Shown here: piece by piece, positions 35,495 to 44,740 of the stretch
Layout: every line of letters starts with the position of its first letter
How positions within the stretch are numbered: position 1 is the first letter of the stretch
DNA from: Paenibacillus mucilaginosus 3016
Lineage (GTDB): Bacteria > Bacillota > Bacilli > Paenibacillales > NBRC-103111
Length of the DNA: 64,000 nucleotides
Assembly: GCF_000250655.1 (NCBI RefSeq)
Contig: NC_016935.1
Coordinates: forward strand, 2,250,001 to 2,314,000
Direction: 5' to 3'
Made by a program: the position numbers and the translations under genes
Notes under the pieces: generated by a model
The model's database searches: none
What the model saw: the letters and a program-made list of their open reading frames with translations, nothing else
What the model was told of the DNA's origin: nothing

Positions 35495-36238
35495 ATGAGC
35501 ATGGTATTGAATCAGGATACAGCAGCGTATCAGGAGAAAGGTTACCACTTGTATAAAAAGCAGTTATTCTCGGAAGAAAAGCTAGCACGGCTGACTCAAA
35601 TATTCGAAGAGCAGCTTGCACAAAAGGGATCCAAGCTCTCCGACGAGCTGGACACACCGCATTTCCGGGATGAGAGGCTGTTGGAATTCCTCCTGGCCGA
35701 TGAGGTGCTGGATTTGGTCGAGCCATTCATCGGACCGAATATTGCCCTGTGGTCCTCTCATTTCATATGCAAAGACCCATTCGTCGGGCGTGCAACACCT
35801 TGGCATGAGGACTCCGCCTATTGGAAGAACCGGGTGGATGGCTTCGACCAAATCATCACCGTATGGCTGGCATTAGACCGCAGCAGCAAGGAAAACGGAT
35901 GCATGCGCGTTATTCCGGGTACCCACCGCAATGGCTTATCTGAATATGAGGAGGTGGATGGAGCAACAAATACGTTCAATACCCAGATCAAACATGTGGA
36001 TGAGTCCCAAGCGGTCTACTTCGAACTGGAGCCTGGTGAATGTTCGCTTCATGATTCACGAATCATTCACGGAGCAGCACCGAATAAGAGTCCATACCGC
36101 CGCTGCGGCTATACCATGCGGTATTTCTCTACTAACATCAAAGTATTGCAAGATACAGACCCACGCGGTGGAGAGTTCAAAGTTTGGCTTGCCCGGGGCA
36201 GGGACCTTGCCGGCAACAAGTATGCTAATGTGAAATAA
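35495..36238 (+). CDS. Phytanoyl-CoA dioxygenase (PhyH) family protein
   Basis: 247-residue Fe(II)/2-oxoglutarate dioxygenase-like protein. Metal ligands His104 and Asp106 (PWHEDSAYW) and distal His192 (IIHGAAP), followed by basic residues (YRRCGYTMRY) for 2-oxoglutarate. AAGGAG lies 8 bases before ATG 35495; the in-frame ATG at 35456 has no such site. Its divergence from the TIM-barrel/AraC operon suggests shared control. It is related only distantly to the PhyH protein at 25733. Confidence 0.87.
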   Translation: MSMVLNQDTAAYQEKGYHLYKKQLFSEEKLARLTQIFEEQLAQKGSKLSDELDTPHFRDERLLEFLLADEVLDLVEPFIGPNIALWSSHFICKDPFVGRATPWHEDSAYWKNRVDGFDQIITVWLALDRSSKENGCMRVIPGTHRNGLSEYEEVDGATNTFNTQIKHVDESQAVYFELEPGECSLHDSRIIHGAAPNKSPYRRCGYTMRYFSTNIKVLQDTDPRGGEFKVWLARGRDLAGNKYANVK

Positions 36239-36249
36239 AACAGTAAATT

Positions 36250-36279
36250 CATTTAGAAAACATAACCAATATTAAGTTT
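36250..36279 (+). promoter_or_regulatory. Regulon element, copy 1 (before GH8 gene)
   Basis: Weakest of five copies of a 30-bp element. The core, AACATA-ACC-AATATT, starts 9 bases into the element, as in the other copies, and is preceded by TTTAGAAA. A TAGAGT that could act as a -10 lies 60 bases after its start, similar to the other copies. Confidence 0.5.
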
Positions 36280-36427
36280 AGGCTCCTTTAAGAAGGCGGG
36301 ATGCTCATGTAGAGTTGGGTTTAGGTAATGAGAGAGGAGGGAGCATCGTTACAATGGAAGAAGAACGCATCACTATCGAATAGGATGAGCTTATGGATAC
36401 CCAAATACGTAAAGAGGAGCTGTTATT

Positions 36428-38629
36428 ATGCTGCTGGGAAAGAAGTTTGAAACCGTATCCAAAAGCGTAGTGTGTACAATGGCCGCTGTATTGACCCTAA
36501 TGTCAGGTCCTGTAGGTGCTGTGAACCTCTCCGCTGCCTCCGCGAATGCGAATGCTGCCTCTCTCCCTGCTGCTAATTCGTTTAGCGCTGAACAATATCG
36601 ATTTCCGCATAATGTGGTATACCCCCATGGGATCATGCCCAGTCTCGACCGGGATACGCTGAACCGGGACATGCTCAATATGTATACCAAATGGCGTGAC
36701 CTCTATATTACTTCAGAGGGAGCTCAACCCGGGGAGCTCAGGATTCGTGCTAATGATAGCACTTATAAGAATGGAACTTGTTCAGAGGGCATGGGATTTG
36801 CCATGCTCATCACTGTATATATGGCCAACCCAAGCAACAGCGGCCGCAGCGATTTCGATGGGTTGTTTCGCTACTATCAACGCGCCCTCTCCCCCGGATA
36901 CAATTTTATGGGATGGAAAGTGGATAAGGACGGCAATAGTGTGGATCCTTACTCTGCTCCGGACGGGGACCTTGATGCTGCGATTTCACTATTGATGGCT
37001 CATAAGCAATGGGGCAGCGGCGGAGAGATTAATTATTTGGCAGAAGCGAAGAAAATTATCAGGGACACGATGGAGTATCTGATTTACAAGCCTTCTTATA
37101 TTGTCAAGCAAAGTCAGGCGACGACAACAGCGGTGATCAGCTCGTATGAAATCCCTGGTTGGTTTAAGCTGTTCGGCGAAATTACAGGCGAGGATCGCTG
37201 GGAGAAAGTCACAGACGCGGCGTACAAGATGTTTAACCATTACTATAACTTGCATCCCCAAACCGGATTGGTGCCATATAAGTGGGTATTATCACCTACT
37301 GGCATTCCTACGTATACGGGGATAAACGGACCGGATAGCAACTCAACAAGTTATGGCTTTGATCCCAGCAGACTTCCTTGGCGGGTTGGTCAAGACTTCC
37401 TGTGGAATGGTACCTCGAGTCATGTACTGGCACATGATTTTCCGGATCGCAATCTGAAATGGTTTATGACCAAAATTAATGGAAACCCTGACACCGCGTT
37501 GGCCAGTTACAATATAGACGGCACAAACAGAGCTGCCTATACATCACCACGTAATATGGTGGGACCGATGGCCGTGGGGGCTATGGTCGATGCATCGAAT
37601 CAAGCTTCACTGGATTTGCTGTATCATTATTTGAGAAAACAGGAGCCAATGAGCGATTGGCCTGGCGGTTATTATCAGGATGCTGTCATGATGATGAGCA
37701 TGCTGGTGCTTACCGGCAACATGCCGAACTTTTACGATTATGAGCCATACCCGAATAGTACGCTGCCCGCCCCTCTGCCTGTGACGGACACAACGGCACC
37801 TACCAAGCCGCTGAATGTAACTGTAACAGGAAGCACCTACAGTACGATCGATCTTTCCTGGAGTGCAGCAGCAGATGATCAAGGGCCGGTGATGTATGAG
37901 ATTACAAGGGATGGGAAGCTTTACAATGTGACTCCTGCACTATCGACCAAGCTGGAGTTCCTTGATCCGGGTAAAGAGTACACCTTTGCCGTTAGAGCCA
38001 GAGACGCCGCAGGCAACAAAACGTCCAGCGATGCCGTGAAGGGTTCCACGGCTGCAGATCTTGCTCCACCGTCTAAAGCCACAGGAATTACCGCGCAAGC
38101 AAGATCATTAACCAGCATCACCTTGAAGTGGAATCGCCCTGCTGACAATGATGCGATTAATGAGATTGCTTATGACGTGTATATGAATGACACCAAGGTA
38201 AACTCGAGCAAGGTTTATTTTCCCGGTGATTTTAAAATGGAGAACCTCCAGCCGGCTACCACTTACAAATTCAAGATCGCAGCGACAGATAAATCCGGAA
38301 ACACCTCTACCAGCGATGTATTCACGACATCTACAACTGCTACAGATGTAACCAAGCCGACGAGACCTTCATACGTATACGCTGTTAAAAAGACCAGTGA
38401 CCGCATTACCTTAGCCTGGAATGCATCGGTAGATGACAATCCTGCGGGTACAGTCACGTATGATGTGTACAGTGGCCAGCAAAAAATGAATACAGTGCCC
38501 ATCGGCGGCACTACATTTACGATGACGAATTTACAGCCCGGAACGGAATACTCCATTAAAGTTATAGCCAGGGATGCAGCAGGTAACTCGCAGGAAAGCT
38601 ATATTTATGACACCAAGACAAAAAAATGA
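36428..38629 (+). CDS. Secreted GH8 glycoside hydrolase with three FN3 domains
   Basis: 733-residue secreted enzyme. N-terminal signal peptide (about 1-40), GH8 catalytic (alpha/alpha)6 barrel (about 55-440), then three fibronectin type III domains (about 454-545, 547-638, 641-733). GH8 marks: predicted acid Glu120 in CSEGMGF and Asp181/Asp183 in DGDLDAA. GH8 includes endoglucanases, lichenases, chitosanases and xylanases; I cannot choose between them. GAGGAG precedes the ATG. The FN3 domains act as spacers or help bind polymer. It is preceded by a copy of the regulon element shared with the ABC and beta-helix genes. Confidence 0.9.
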   Translation: MLLGKKFETVSKSVVCTMAAVLTLMSGPVGAVNLSAASANANAASLPAANSFSAEQYRFPHNVVYPHGIMPSLDRDTLNRDMLNMYTKWRDLYITSEGAQPGELRIRANDSTYKNGTCSEGMGFAMLITVYMANPSNSGRSDFDGLFRYYQRALSPGYNFMGWKVDKDGNSVDPYSAPDGDLDAAISLLMAHKQWGSGGEINYLAEAKKIIRDTMEYLIYKPSYIVKQSQATTTAVISSYEIPGWFKLFGEITGEDRWEKVTDAAYKMFNHYYNLHPQTGLVPYKWVLSPTGIPTYTGINGPDSNSTSYGFDPSRLPWRVGQDFLWNGTSSHVLAHDFPDRNLKWFMTKINGNPDTALASYNIDGTNRAAYTSPRNMVGPMAVGAMVDASNQASLDLLYHYLRKQEPMSDWPGGYYQDAVMMMSMLVLTGNMPNFYDYEPYPNSTLPAPLPVTDTTAPTKPLNVTVTGSTYSTIDLSWSAAADDQGPVMYEITRDGKLYNVTPALSTKLEFLDPGKEYTFAVRARDAAGNKTSSDAVKGSTAADLAPPSKATGITAQARSLTSITLKWNRPADNDAINEIAYDVYMNDTKVNSSKVYFPGDFKMENLQPATTYKFKIAATDKSGNTSTSDVFTTSTTATDVTKPTRPSYVYAVKKTSDRITLAWNASVDDNPAGTVTYDVYSGQQKMNTVPIGGTTFTMTNLQPGTEYSIKVIARDAAGNSQESYIYDTKTKK

Positions 38630-38733
38630 AATGCAGGTAGAAAGGAATAAATCAAGCGGTAGAACAGGGGGACCGATGAAGATGCGGTTCTTCCGTTGTT
38701 CGCCCTCCACTAAACATCCTTATGGAGCATAAA

Positions 38734-38769
38734 CAAGAGGCACCGACCTTCCAAGGTCGGTGCCTCTTG
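38734..38769. terminator. Long bidirectional terminator hairpin
   Basis: Perfect 17-bp stem (38734-38750 with 38753-38769) with a 2-base loop, between the convergent GH8 and GH36-like genes. It can end transcription from both sides. Confidence 0.8.
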
Positions 38770-38842
38770 TATTTATGGAGATGAGCCGCCGCACAGAGTG
38801 ACCACGATTAGTAAATGCATACGATGATATTGTGGGGGATGC

Positions 38843-40912
38843 CTATACCAGGGAATACTTATATAATGCATATTTGAACTGCCCGTCCAGCTGGAAAGCG
38901 GCAAATCCCTCATGATCCACCTTGATTTGCTCCTGCCTTCCAGATCCCAGGATACACTCCAGCTGCAGTGTCTTATCCCTTAGATTCCAGAGTTGATACT
39001 TCTGTTCACGGTCCGTATTGTATTCCTTGATGACTAATAAATATCCGGTATCCACAGAGCGGATCGATTGGAATCCTGTCCAGACAGTACCGTTGGGCTC
39101 ATCTCCAATAGGGAGGACGTGGCCTGCCAGAATATCACTTTGGACTTCTCTATATCTCAGAATCATCCGTCCCAAAATAGCAATGGACGCTTCATCCAGG
39201 CCTGTCTGTTCCATCCATGCGAGTGGATTTGCGAACATCGTTATTGCAAAAGCATATTCCATTCCGCAGGCAGAGGGTGCCAGTGGATCTCCCTGATATA
39301 ATTCGATGTTTCTATGTACATTCAGGAATTCAGCCTGTAAACGGCAGGAGGGATAGTACCTCGAGAGCATCCAGATATTTCTCAAGGTACAGTGCGGGAA
39401 GTAGTTAGGCCATTCCCCGAATTTACCGGTAAATCGATTCTCGAGAAATAAGGAGCCGTACTGAAGCTGCCCGTAATAACCACTTCGGATCCCCGCAGTT
39501 ACATCCATATTGAAGAATACTTTGCCATCCGTGCCCTCGAGTACGGTCTGCAGCAGCCTGGTCAGATTTTCTTCCCCGGCCTTGGATGTAAACTCAATAC
39601 CGTCCATTTTAAAAGCAGCTATATCGTATTTATGGTGAAGGTCGATCAATACACGGCTGTCCTTCTCCCAGTTCTCGAAGTCATTGATAGAGTCTGGAGA
39701 GAACCATAATCCCATTTTAATTCCTTTCTCTTTGGCTGAAGCAATGATGGGCTCCAGTCCATTAGGAAATCTCCGGTCATTCACCTTCCAAAAATCCGGA
39801 TTATGCTTATAATAGCCCATGCCCCAGGCACCGCCGGGAAGAACGGAGTTCGCGGTCGTTCCATTCTGCCAGCCATCATCAATCTGATAAAAAGTAATGC
39901 CTGTCTGTTTTGCCACTTCAAGCTCTGCCAGCAGGAAGGCTTCGCTAAGTCTCCCGTCACTGGATTGATCGCCCCACGTATTGGACATGATAAACGCGTC
40001 TTTCTCCGGGTTAAAGATATGAATGGCATTATGGTACTCGTTGAGCACGGAGAGCGCATTCTCCTCGCTTCCGCTCCAGAGCATAACCGTGCTGCCGTAA
40101 GTAGTCAGCGTTTTGTGTTTTATCAGGTCGTTCCTGTCGAATCCCCAGCCTGTAGTGAAGACATTGACTCCTTTGATAAAAAAGTCACTATCGGCATCCC
40201 GAAGATAACCTAAGGGTGTGGGTCCTTCCTTGATCAAGGTCAGCCCTTCCTTGGACAGATGGTCTTGTACGAATATAAGATTGCCTTTGACAAATCTGCG
40301 CTCACGCCTATGGAAAAGCCCGTGCTCGGTATGCACCAGATTGTCAAAATCGTCCGTTACGTCTACAAACCGGACACTCTTCCAGCCGCAGTGTTTGGGC
40401 TCCAAGGGATAGCTGTCCTGATAGCCGTCCGATATCTCTCTGAAATGCTTCTTATCGGCCGGCAGCTCCTCTGCCGCTGCACGTTCGGAAAGTACTGCAT
40501 CCTCTTTCACTGTAACTCTAATGAAGGATCGAATGATGGGTGACACGGGATAGATCAGATGAGTCCATTGTACAGTGCAGTTTTTATAACCTATACTTAC
40601 CTGCACTCTTAAATGCTTCTTGGCAACACCGAAATCATCATCCGGAGCAGCTTCAACGGTTAGGCTTACTTTGTCCTCACTGATAAAGGAGGAATGAAAG
40701 AAGGCATACTTCCTATTCGCAGCAGCCAACCAATCATGCGTTTCATCTGTTGTGAACCATTCTTTATTCGCAGCTTTATTTTTTAATGAAACTACGGTTG
40801 GAATTCCATTTGAGATATCCCATACTCTTTCGAGAGAATGGTTCCCTATTTTTAGTTCACTGCCATCCAACAAGACGTAACAATCTTCAAATCGATTCTC
40901 ATACGTATTCAA
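38843..40912 (-). CDS. GH36-like alpha-galactosidase family protein
   Basis: 689-residue protein of the GH36/GH31 clan: an N-terminal beta-sandwich, then a TIM barrel with FYQIDDGWQNG and predicted nucleophile Asp437 in FKMDGIEF, and a C-terminal beta domain. Members cleave alpha-galactosides or related sugars. TTG 40912 is taken as start because GGGGAG lies 9 bases upstream and because the in-frame ATG at 40993 overlaps the -35 of a good sigma-A promoter. No signal peptide. It lies downstream of the YesM/YesN genes on the same strand but has its own promoter. Confidence 0.82.
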   Translation of the reverse strand: MNTYENRFEDCYVLLDGSELKIGNHSLERVWDISNGIPTVVSLKNKAANKEWFTTDETHDWLAAANRKYAFFHSSFISEDKVSLTVEAAPDDDFGVAKKHLRVQVSIGYKNCTVQWTHLIYPVSPIIRSFIRVTVKEDAVLSERAAAEELPADKKHFREISDGYQDSYPLEPKHCGWKSVRFVDVTDDFDNLVHTEHGLFHRRERRFVKGNLIFVQDHLSKEGLTLIKEGPTPLGYLRDADSDFFIKGVNVFTTGWGFDRNDLIKHKTLTTYGSTVMLWSGSEENALSVLNEYHNAIHIFNPEKDAFIMSNTWGDQSSDGRLSEAFLLAELEVAKQTGITFYQIDDGWQNGTTANSVLPGGAWGMGYYKHNPDFWKVNDRRFPNGLEPIIASAKEKGIKMGLWFSPDSINDFENWEKDSRVLIDLHHKYDIAAFKMDGIEFTSKAGEENLTRLLQTVLEGTDGKVFFNMDVTAGIRSGYYGQLQYGSLFLENRFTGKFGEWPNYFPHCTLRNIWMLSRYYPSCRLQAEFLNVHRNIELYQGDPLAPSACGMEYAFAITMFANPLAWMEQTGLDEASIAILGRMILRYREVQSDILAGHVLPIGDEPNGTVWTGFQSIRSVDTGYLLVIKEYNTDREQKYQLWNLRDKTLQLECILGSGRQEQIKVDHEGFAAFQLDGQFKYALYKYSLV

Positions 40913-40964
40913 ACAACAACACTCCCCGCATCCTATGATAAGCTGCAAACATATTACCCTACTT

Positions 40965-40993
40965 ATTATAACTCTTATATAAATGAATCCCAA
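40965..40993 (-). promoter_or_regulatory. Sigma-A promoter of GH36-like gene
   Basis: Minus strand: TTGGGA, 17-bp spacer, TATAAT. The perfect -10 and standard spacing place the transcription start about 45 bases before the TTG start codon. Confidence 0.65.
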
Positions 40994-41044
40994 GCATTTT
41001 CTTATTGATAACAGCTGCTTTGGTTATTCTCACCGGATTGCCGA

Positions 41045-41092
41045 AAAAAGACCCGTCATGCCCAGGAGGAGGGGGGACTAGGTCCCCGGTCT
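41045..41092 (-). terminator. Terminator downstream of YesN-type gene
   Basis: Minus strand: outer stem AAGACC / GGTCTT enclosing GGGGAC-CTA-GTCCCC, followed by a T6 run. It separates the regulator transcript from the GH36-like gene. Confidence 0.6.
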
Positions 41093-41118
41093 TGTATCTC
41101 AGGCTGAACTGTACAACT

Positions 41119-42765
41119 TTACTCCATGGAGGCTTCGCGGAATTCTTGTGGAGTCACTCCGAAATATTTCTTAAATATTTTAGTGAAATAGGGTGGATTC
41201 TGGTAACCGACTTTGCTGCATATTTCATATATGCGATCATCGGTTTCTTTCAGTAAATAAGCCGACTGTTCCATTTTTAGCCGTATGATATATTCACTGA
41301 GATTTTCACCTGTTCTGGCCTTGAAAATTTTCGATAAGTAAACAGGGTGCAAATGTACATGATCTGCAATTGCTTGAAGCGTCACGTCTTCAGACAAATG
41401 GCTGGTGACGAATTGTTGAATTTGCATAATGCTGATGCTCTTCGCATCGACCCAGTCGCGGTTCAGATCTTCATACAGCAGGTCGGTCACTTTGAATGTC
41501 CAGTCTTTTAGCTGGCGGATACTTAAAAACGGTTTGCGTGCCACCAGCGGCTCATATTCCGTTCCAATCAGATTCTCAAGCAGCTTGCCGTTCTTGTGTG
41601 CGGCGTAGGTGAAGGCAGCGCCAAAGTGAAGGAAAACCTCGAGCAAATGCTCCTGGGAATCAGCCCATTGTTCCTCCAGCTCTTTGATGATCGTCTCCAT
41701 TTTCATCATGGTTTGCTCTTTGCGTCCCATGTCGAAGAGCTGCATTAGAGTGGGGGGGTCATATAGGCTGCGAAGTGATTTCACCTGCGTACTGAGGCTG
41801 TCGTCGTCCAAGGTTAGGAAGATGTCGCGGTCATTCCCTACAGTGCGCCTGATGGTAGTGATGCACTCTTGATACAAGTAGGGCACATCTCGTGGAAACG
41901 CGCCCCATGAACTTACAATAAGAGAGATTTTCCCACGCAGGAACGTTCTTACATTTTCCTGAAGCTTGAGCGCCATCTGTTCCAGAAGTAAGGAATGCTG
42001 ACCGGCATCTTTCAAAGACCCCTCATATGTTCCCCCCTTGTGCTGGTTAACCTTCACCAGAATGACCAGATAATCATAGACATCTTTTGCTGCAAGCACA
42101 TCGAAATATTCCCGTAATGTTTCGTCCGTAATATTCAAAATAGCATATTCGAATAGAGAGAGGCTTGCTTGGTCGAACCCCACGAAGCCTTCCTCCAAAC
42201 GGATAACGATGAGCGCAAAAGGGTCATCCATTCGAAAAGGGAGGTCCGTCAATTCCAGTTTACTCTCCAGCTCAGAGTGAGTGATCTTCTTTCCTTTAAT
42301 CAAATCATTCAGCAACAGGGAGCGGATAAACGGCCTTTGTTCCTTTAAGGCGTTAAATATTTTTTGCTGGGAAAACTGTACTTGCAGCTCCTCATGCAGT
42401 TGGGCTTTGACACGCATAACGGCATTGATGATATCCTCATCGCTTGCCGGTTTGATTACAAATTCGGTGACTTGAGAAGACATCGCCTGCTTGGCATATT
42501 CAAAGTCAGCATAACCCGAATGAATAATGCACTTGGTCCGGCTGTTGGTTTCTCTAATCTTGGCGATCAACTCCAGTCCACTTAACTCCGGCATCCGGAT
42601 ATCGGTAATAACAATGTCAATCGGATGGGTGTTCATCAGCCTCAGCGCCTCCAGGCCCGAGTAGACACGGTAAACCTGATCGATCCCAAGTTCGTCCCAC
42701 GGCAGCAGATCTGCCAGCGAATCAGCCACTATGCGTTCGTCATCTACAACTAACAATTGAATCAT
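41119..42765 (-). CDS. YesN-type response regulator with AraC DNA-binding domain
   Basis: 548-residue response regulator. Receiver domain with acidic pocket DDE (residues 8-10) and phospho-acceptor Asp55 (VITDIRMPE), a long central linker, and a C-terminal double HTH ending VTPQEFREASME. ATG 42765 sits in a 4-base ATGA overlap with the kinase stop and is preceded by GGAGGAAGG; the longer frame from 42903 runs antisense-like through the kinase gene and is rejected. It is the best candidate to bind the five-copy element in this region, one copy of which lies in the divergent spacer beside the kinase gene. Confidence 0.92.
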   Translation of the reverse strand: MIQLLVVDDERIVADSLADLLPWDELGIDQVYRVYSGLEALRLMNTHPIDIVITDIRMPELSGLELIAKIRETNSRTKCIIHSGYADFEYAKQAMSSQVTEFVIKPASDEDIINAVMRVKAQLHEELQVQFSQQKIFNALKEQRPFIRSLLLNDLIKGKKITHSELESKLELTDLPFRMDDPFALIVIRLEEGFVGFDQASLSLFEYAILNITDETLREYFDVLAAKDVYDYLVILVKVNQHKGGTYEGSLKDAGQHSLLLEQMALKLQENVRTFLRGKISLIVSSWGAFPRDVPYLYQECITTIRRTVGNDRDIFLTLDDDSLSTQVKSLRSLYDPPTLMQLFDMGRKEQTMMKMETIIKELEEQWADSQEHLLEVFLHFGAAFTYAAHKNGKLLENLIGTEYEPLVARKPFLSIRQLKDWTFKVTDLLYEDLNRDWVDAKSISIMQIQQFVTSHLSEDVTLQAIADHVHLHPVYLSKIFKARTGENLSEYIIRLKMEQSAYLLKETDDRIYEICSKVGYQNPPYFTKIFKKYFGVTPQEFREASME

Positions 42766-44516
42766 GATGTGCCTTCCTCCGGTTCGCGAATTGGCCAATA
42801 TAAAATTATTTTCAATCCTCCGTACGAAGAGGGCTCCATGAAGATCCCTGCTTCTTCGCCAAATTGAAGAAGCAGTCTTTGGGCGACATTCCACAGCCCG
42901 CACATGTTGTGATCATCCCTTGTCTGCATAATCCTGGACAGCAGCTGCTCCTGTTCCTCCTGACCTAATCCGGCGCCGTTATCCTCAACCACCAGCCGGA
43001 TGAATCCATCTTGTCTTTCAGCGATTATGCGGACAAAACCATCTTGACTCAGATTCGATATCCCGTGGATGATGGCATTCTCAACGACAGGCTGCAGCAG
43101 GAGCCGGGGAAGCTCTACGTTGTTCAGAACCTCAGGAAAGACGAGCTCGTAATTCATTTGATGCATGCGCAGCTTATGGATCTCCAGATAGCTTTTGACC
43201 AGATTCATTTCTTCTCCCAGCGTCGTCATGGCCTTGCCCAGCCGCGTAGCGGAGCGATAGTAAGCTCCCAGGTGCAGGGTCATGGAGATAACAGCCTCTT
43301 CGTTATGCTGCTTGGCACTGTATTTTATGAAGTTGAGGCTGTTGTACAGGAAATGGGGATCGATTTGGGATTGGAGCTGCTTCAGTGTCGCCTCCTGCAG
43401 CCGGATCCTGGACTCATAGGTCGTTTCAATCAGCTCTTTAATCTTGATGGCCATGGTGTTGAACTGCTGGATGAGATAATAAAATTCATTTTTCGTATCG
43501 TATGATATATGGGTGGAGAAATCTCCTCTTGCGATCGCCCGTGCACTGGTCACCAGCTTTAATATGGGAATCTGTACATTTCGATAAATGAAGTACGAAA
43601 CCGTTAATCCCAAGATCACAAGAGTCATGACCGAACCTACAAATATTTGGCTCGAACGTTTGATGGGGGCCAAAGCTTCATCCAACGGTACATAGTCAAT
43701 CAGGTACCAATTCAACGCACTGGAGAGCTGATAAATAACGATATATTTCTTGTCCTGTATCACAACGGTTTCGTTACCCGACGTCTGCTGCATTTTGTCT
43801 GCTACCTTCTCAACCAGCTCATGGATAAAATCCCTGTTGGAGGTGGCATTGGTGATGGGTTTATCACCAGGCTTGAACAAGAAAGGATCATGCACATTCC
43901 CCTTGTGCTTGAAGAGATCGAGCATCTTTACCAAATCATAGATAGGGAAGGTGATCTCGGTAATGAGCTGATAGGATGACAAGGCACGCTGAGGGATATA
44001 GGAAGGCTCTACTAGATGACGAATGAAATAAGGATGAGTATATCGGGAGTCTTCGGGAAGAAGCTGCCATTCCGTGCTGAGGTGCTCTCGCAGAAAAGAC
44101 GCATCGTACGTAACATTCCCGGAAGTAGAGAGCGCTTCCTTTGTAAGCGGTTTATATACAGTAATCTGATTTCTCCAGGGCATGGAGGAGCTGTTTAGGT
44201 TTAACTTTTCAAGAATATTCGAAACGACAACGAGCTTATCGTAGGGCTGCTGAAAGTCTTCATAGTTCAAATAAGACCTTACGGCGCTGTCTCGTCCCAT
44301 GCCTAGGGCAAAAGTTGACATTTGATTGACGGTTGTATCGATCTGGTTGGTCAAAAGAGACAAATAAGTTTCGCTTGAGCGCAAAATTTCATTGCGGACC
44401 ACCTGGTTGCTGGTTTCATTGGAATAGTAGTTCAAAGCGAAAAGCGGGAGCAGCAGCATAAGAAGAATCAGATTGATTTTGACAAAGGTGCTGAGCGTAT
44501 TGAATCTCACGAGCAT
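42762..44516 (-). CDS. YesM-type sensor histidine kinase
   Basis: 584-residue kinase: TM1 (about 17-36), extracellular Cache-like region, TM2 near 300, HAMP, His388 in QIDPHFLYNSLNF, and a C-terminal HATPase with VVENAIIHG and VEDNGAGLG. AGGAGTGATTTC precedes the ATG. Divergent from the ABC importer genes. With the coupled YesN gene it forms the sensor pair expected to switch on the region 5 polysaccharide genes. Confidence 0.92.
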   Translation of the reverse strand: MLVRFNTLSTFVKINLILLMLLLPLFALNYYSNETSNQVVRNEILRSSETYLSLLTNQIDTTVNQMSTFALGMGRDSAVRSYLNYEDFQQPYDKLVVVSNILEKLNLNSSSMPWRNQITVYKPLTKEALSTSGNVTYDASFLREHLSTEWQLLPEDSRYTHPYFIRHLVEPSYIPQRALSSYQLITEITFPIYDLVKMLDLFKHKGNVHDPFLFKPGDKPITNATSNRDFIHELVEKVADKMQQTSGNETVVIQDKKYIVIYQLSSALNWYLIDYVPLDEALAPIKRSSQIFVGSVMTLVILGLTVSYFIYRNVQIPILKLVTSARAIARGDFSTHISYDTKNEFYYLIQQFNTMAIKIKELIETTYESRIRLQEATLKQLQSQIDPHFLYNSLNFIKYSAKQHNEEAVISMTLHLGAYYRSATRLGKAMTTLGEEMNLVKSYLEIHKLRMHQMNYELVFPEVLNNVELPRLLLQPVVENAIIHGISNLSQDGFVRIIAERQDGFIRLVVEDNGAGLGQEEQEQLLSRIMQTRDDHNMCGLWNVAQRLLLQFGEEAGIFMEPSSYGGLKIILYWPIREPEEGTS

Positions 44517-44619
44517 GAAATCACTCCTGCCTCCAGGAACGTGGTGTCCATATCAGAGGTATCTTTTATAGAATAAATGCTAAACGAAATTTAGGTAGAT
44601 GTAAATACCTCTGTAAAAT

Positions 44620-44649
44620 GGTTAAGATAACATACCCTATATTGAATTC
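44620..44649 (+). promoter_or_regulatory. Regulon element, copy 2 (before ABC permease operon)
   Basis: 30-bp element with core AACATA-CCC-TATATT. It lies 121 bases before the permease start, in the spacer shared with the YesM gene, so it could also serve autoregulation. Confidence 0.6.
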
Positions 44650-44667
44650 CTCTCCTATTCACCCAAC

Positions 44668-44696
44668 TTGAAGGCATGTTAGAGTTAATCTACAGA
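44668..44696 (+). promoter_or_regulatory. Possible promoter of ABC permease operon
   Basis: TTGAAG, 17-bp spacer, TACAGA. The -10 is weak, consistent with an activator-dependent promoter; the regulon element ends 19 bases upstream of the -35. Confidence 0.4.
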
Positions 44697-44740
44697 ATAC
44701 TAGTACAAAACAAGATAAGATGTAGGAGATGAATACGGAG

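Noticed and set aside
40990..41040. AATAAGAAAATGC upstream of the GH36-like gene as a sixth regulon element
   Set aside because: Only the AAGAAAA part resembles the element; the AACATA/TATGTT inverted repeat is absent.
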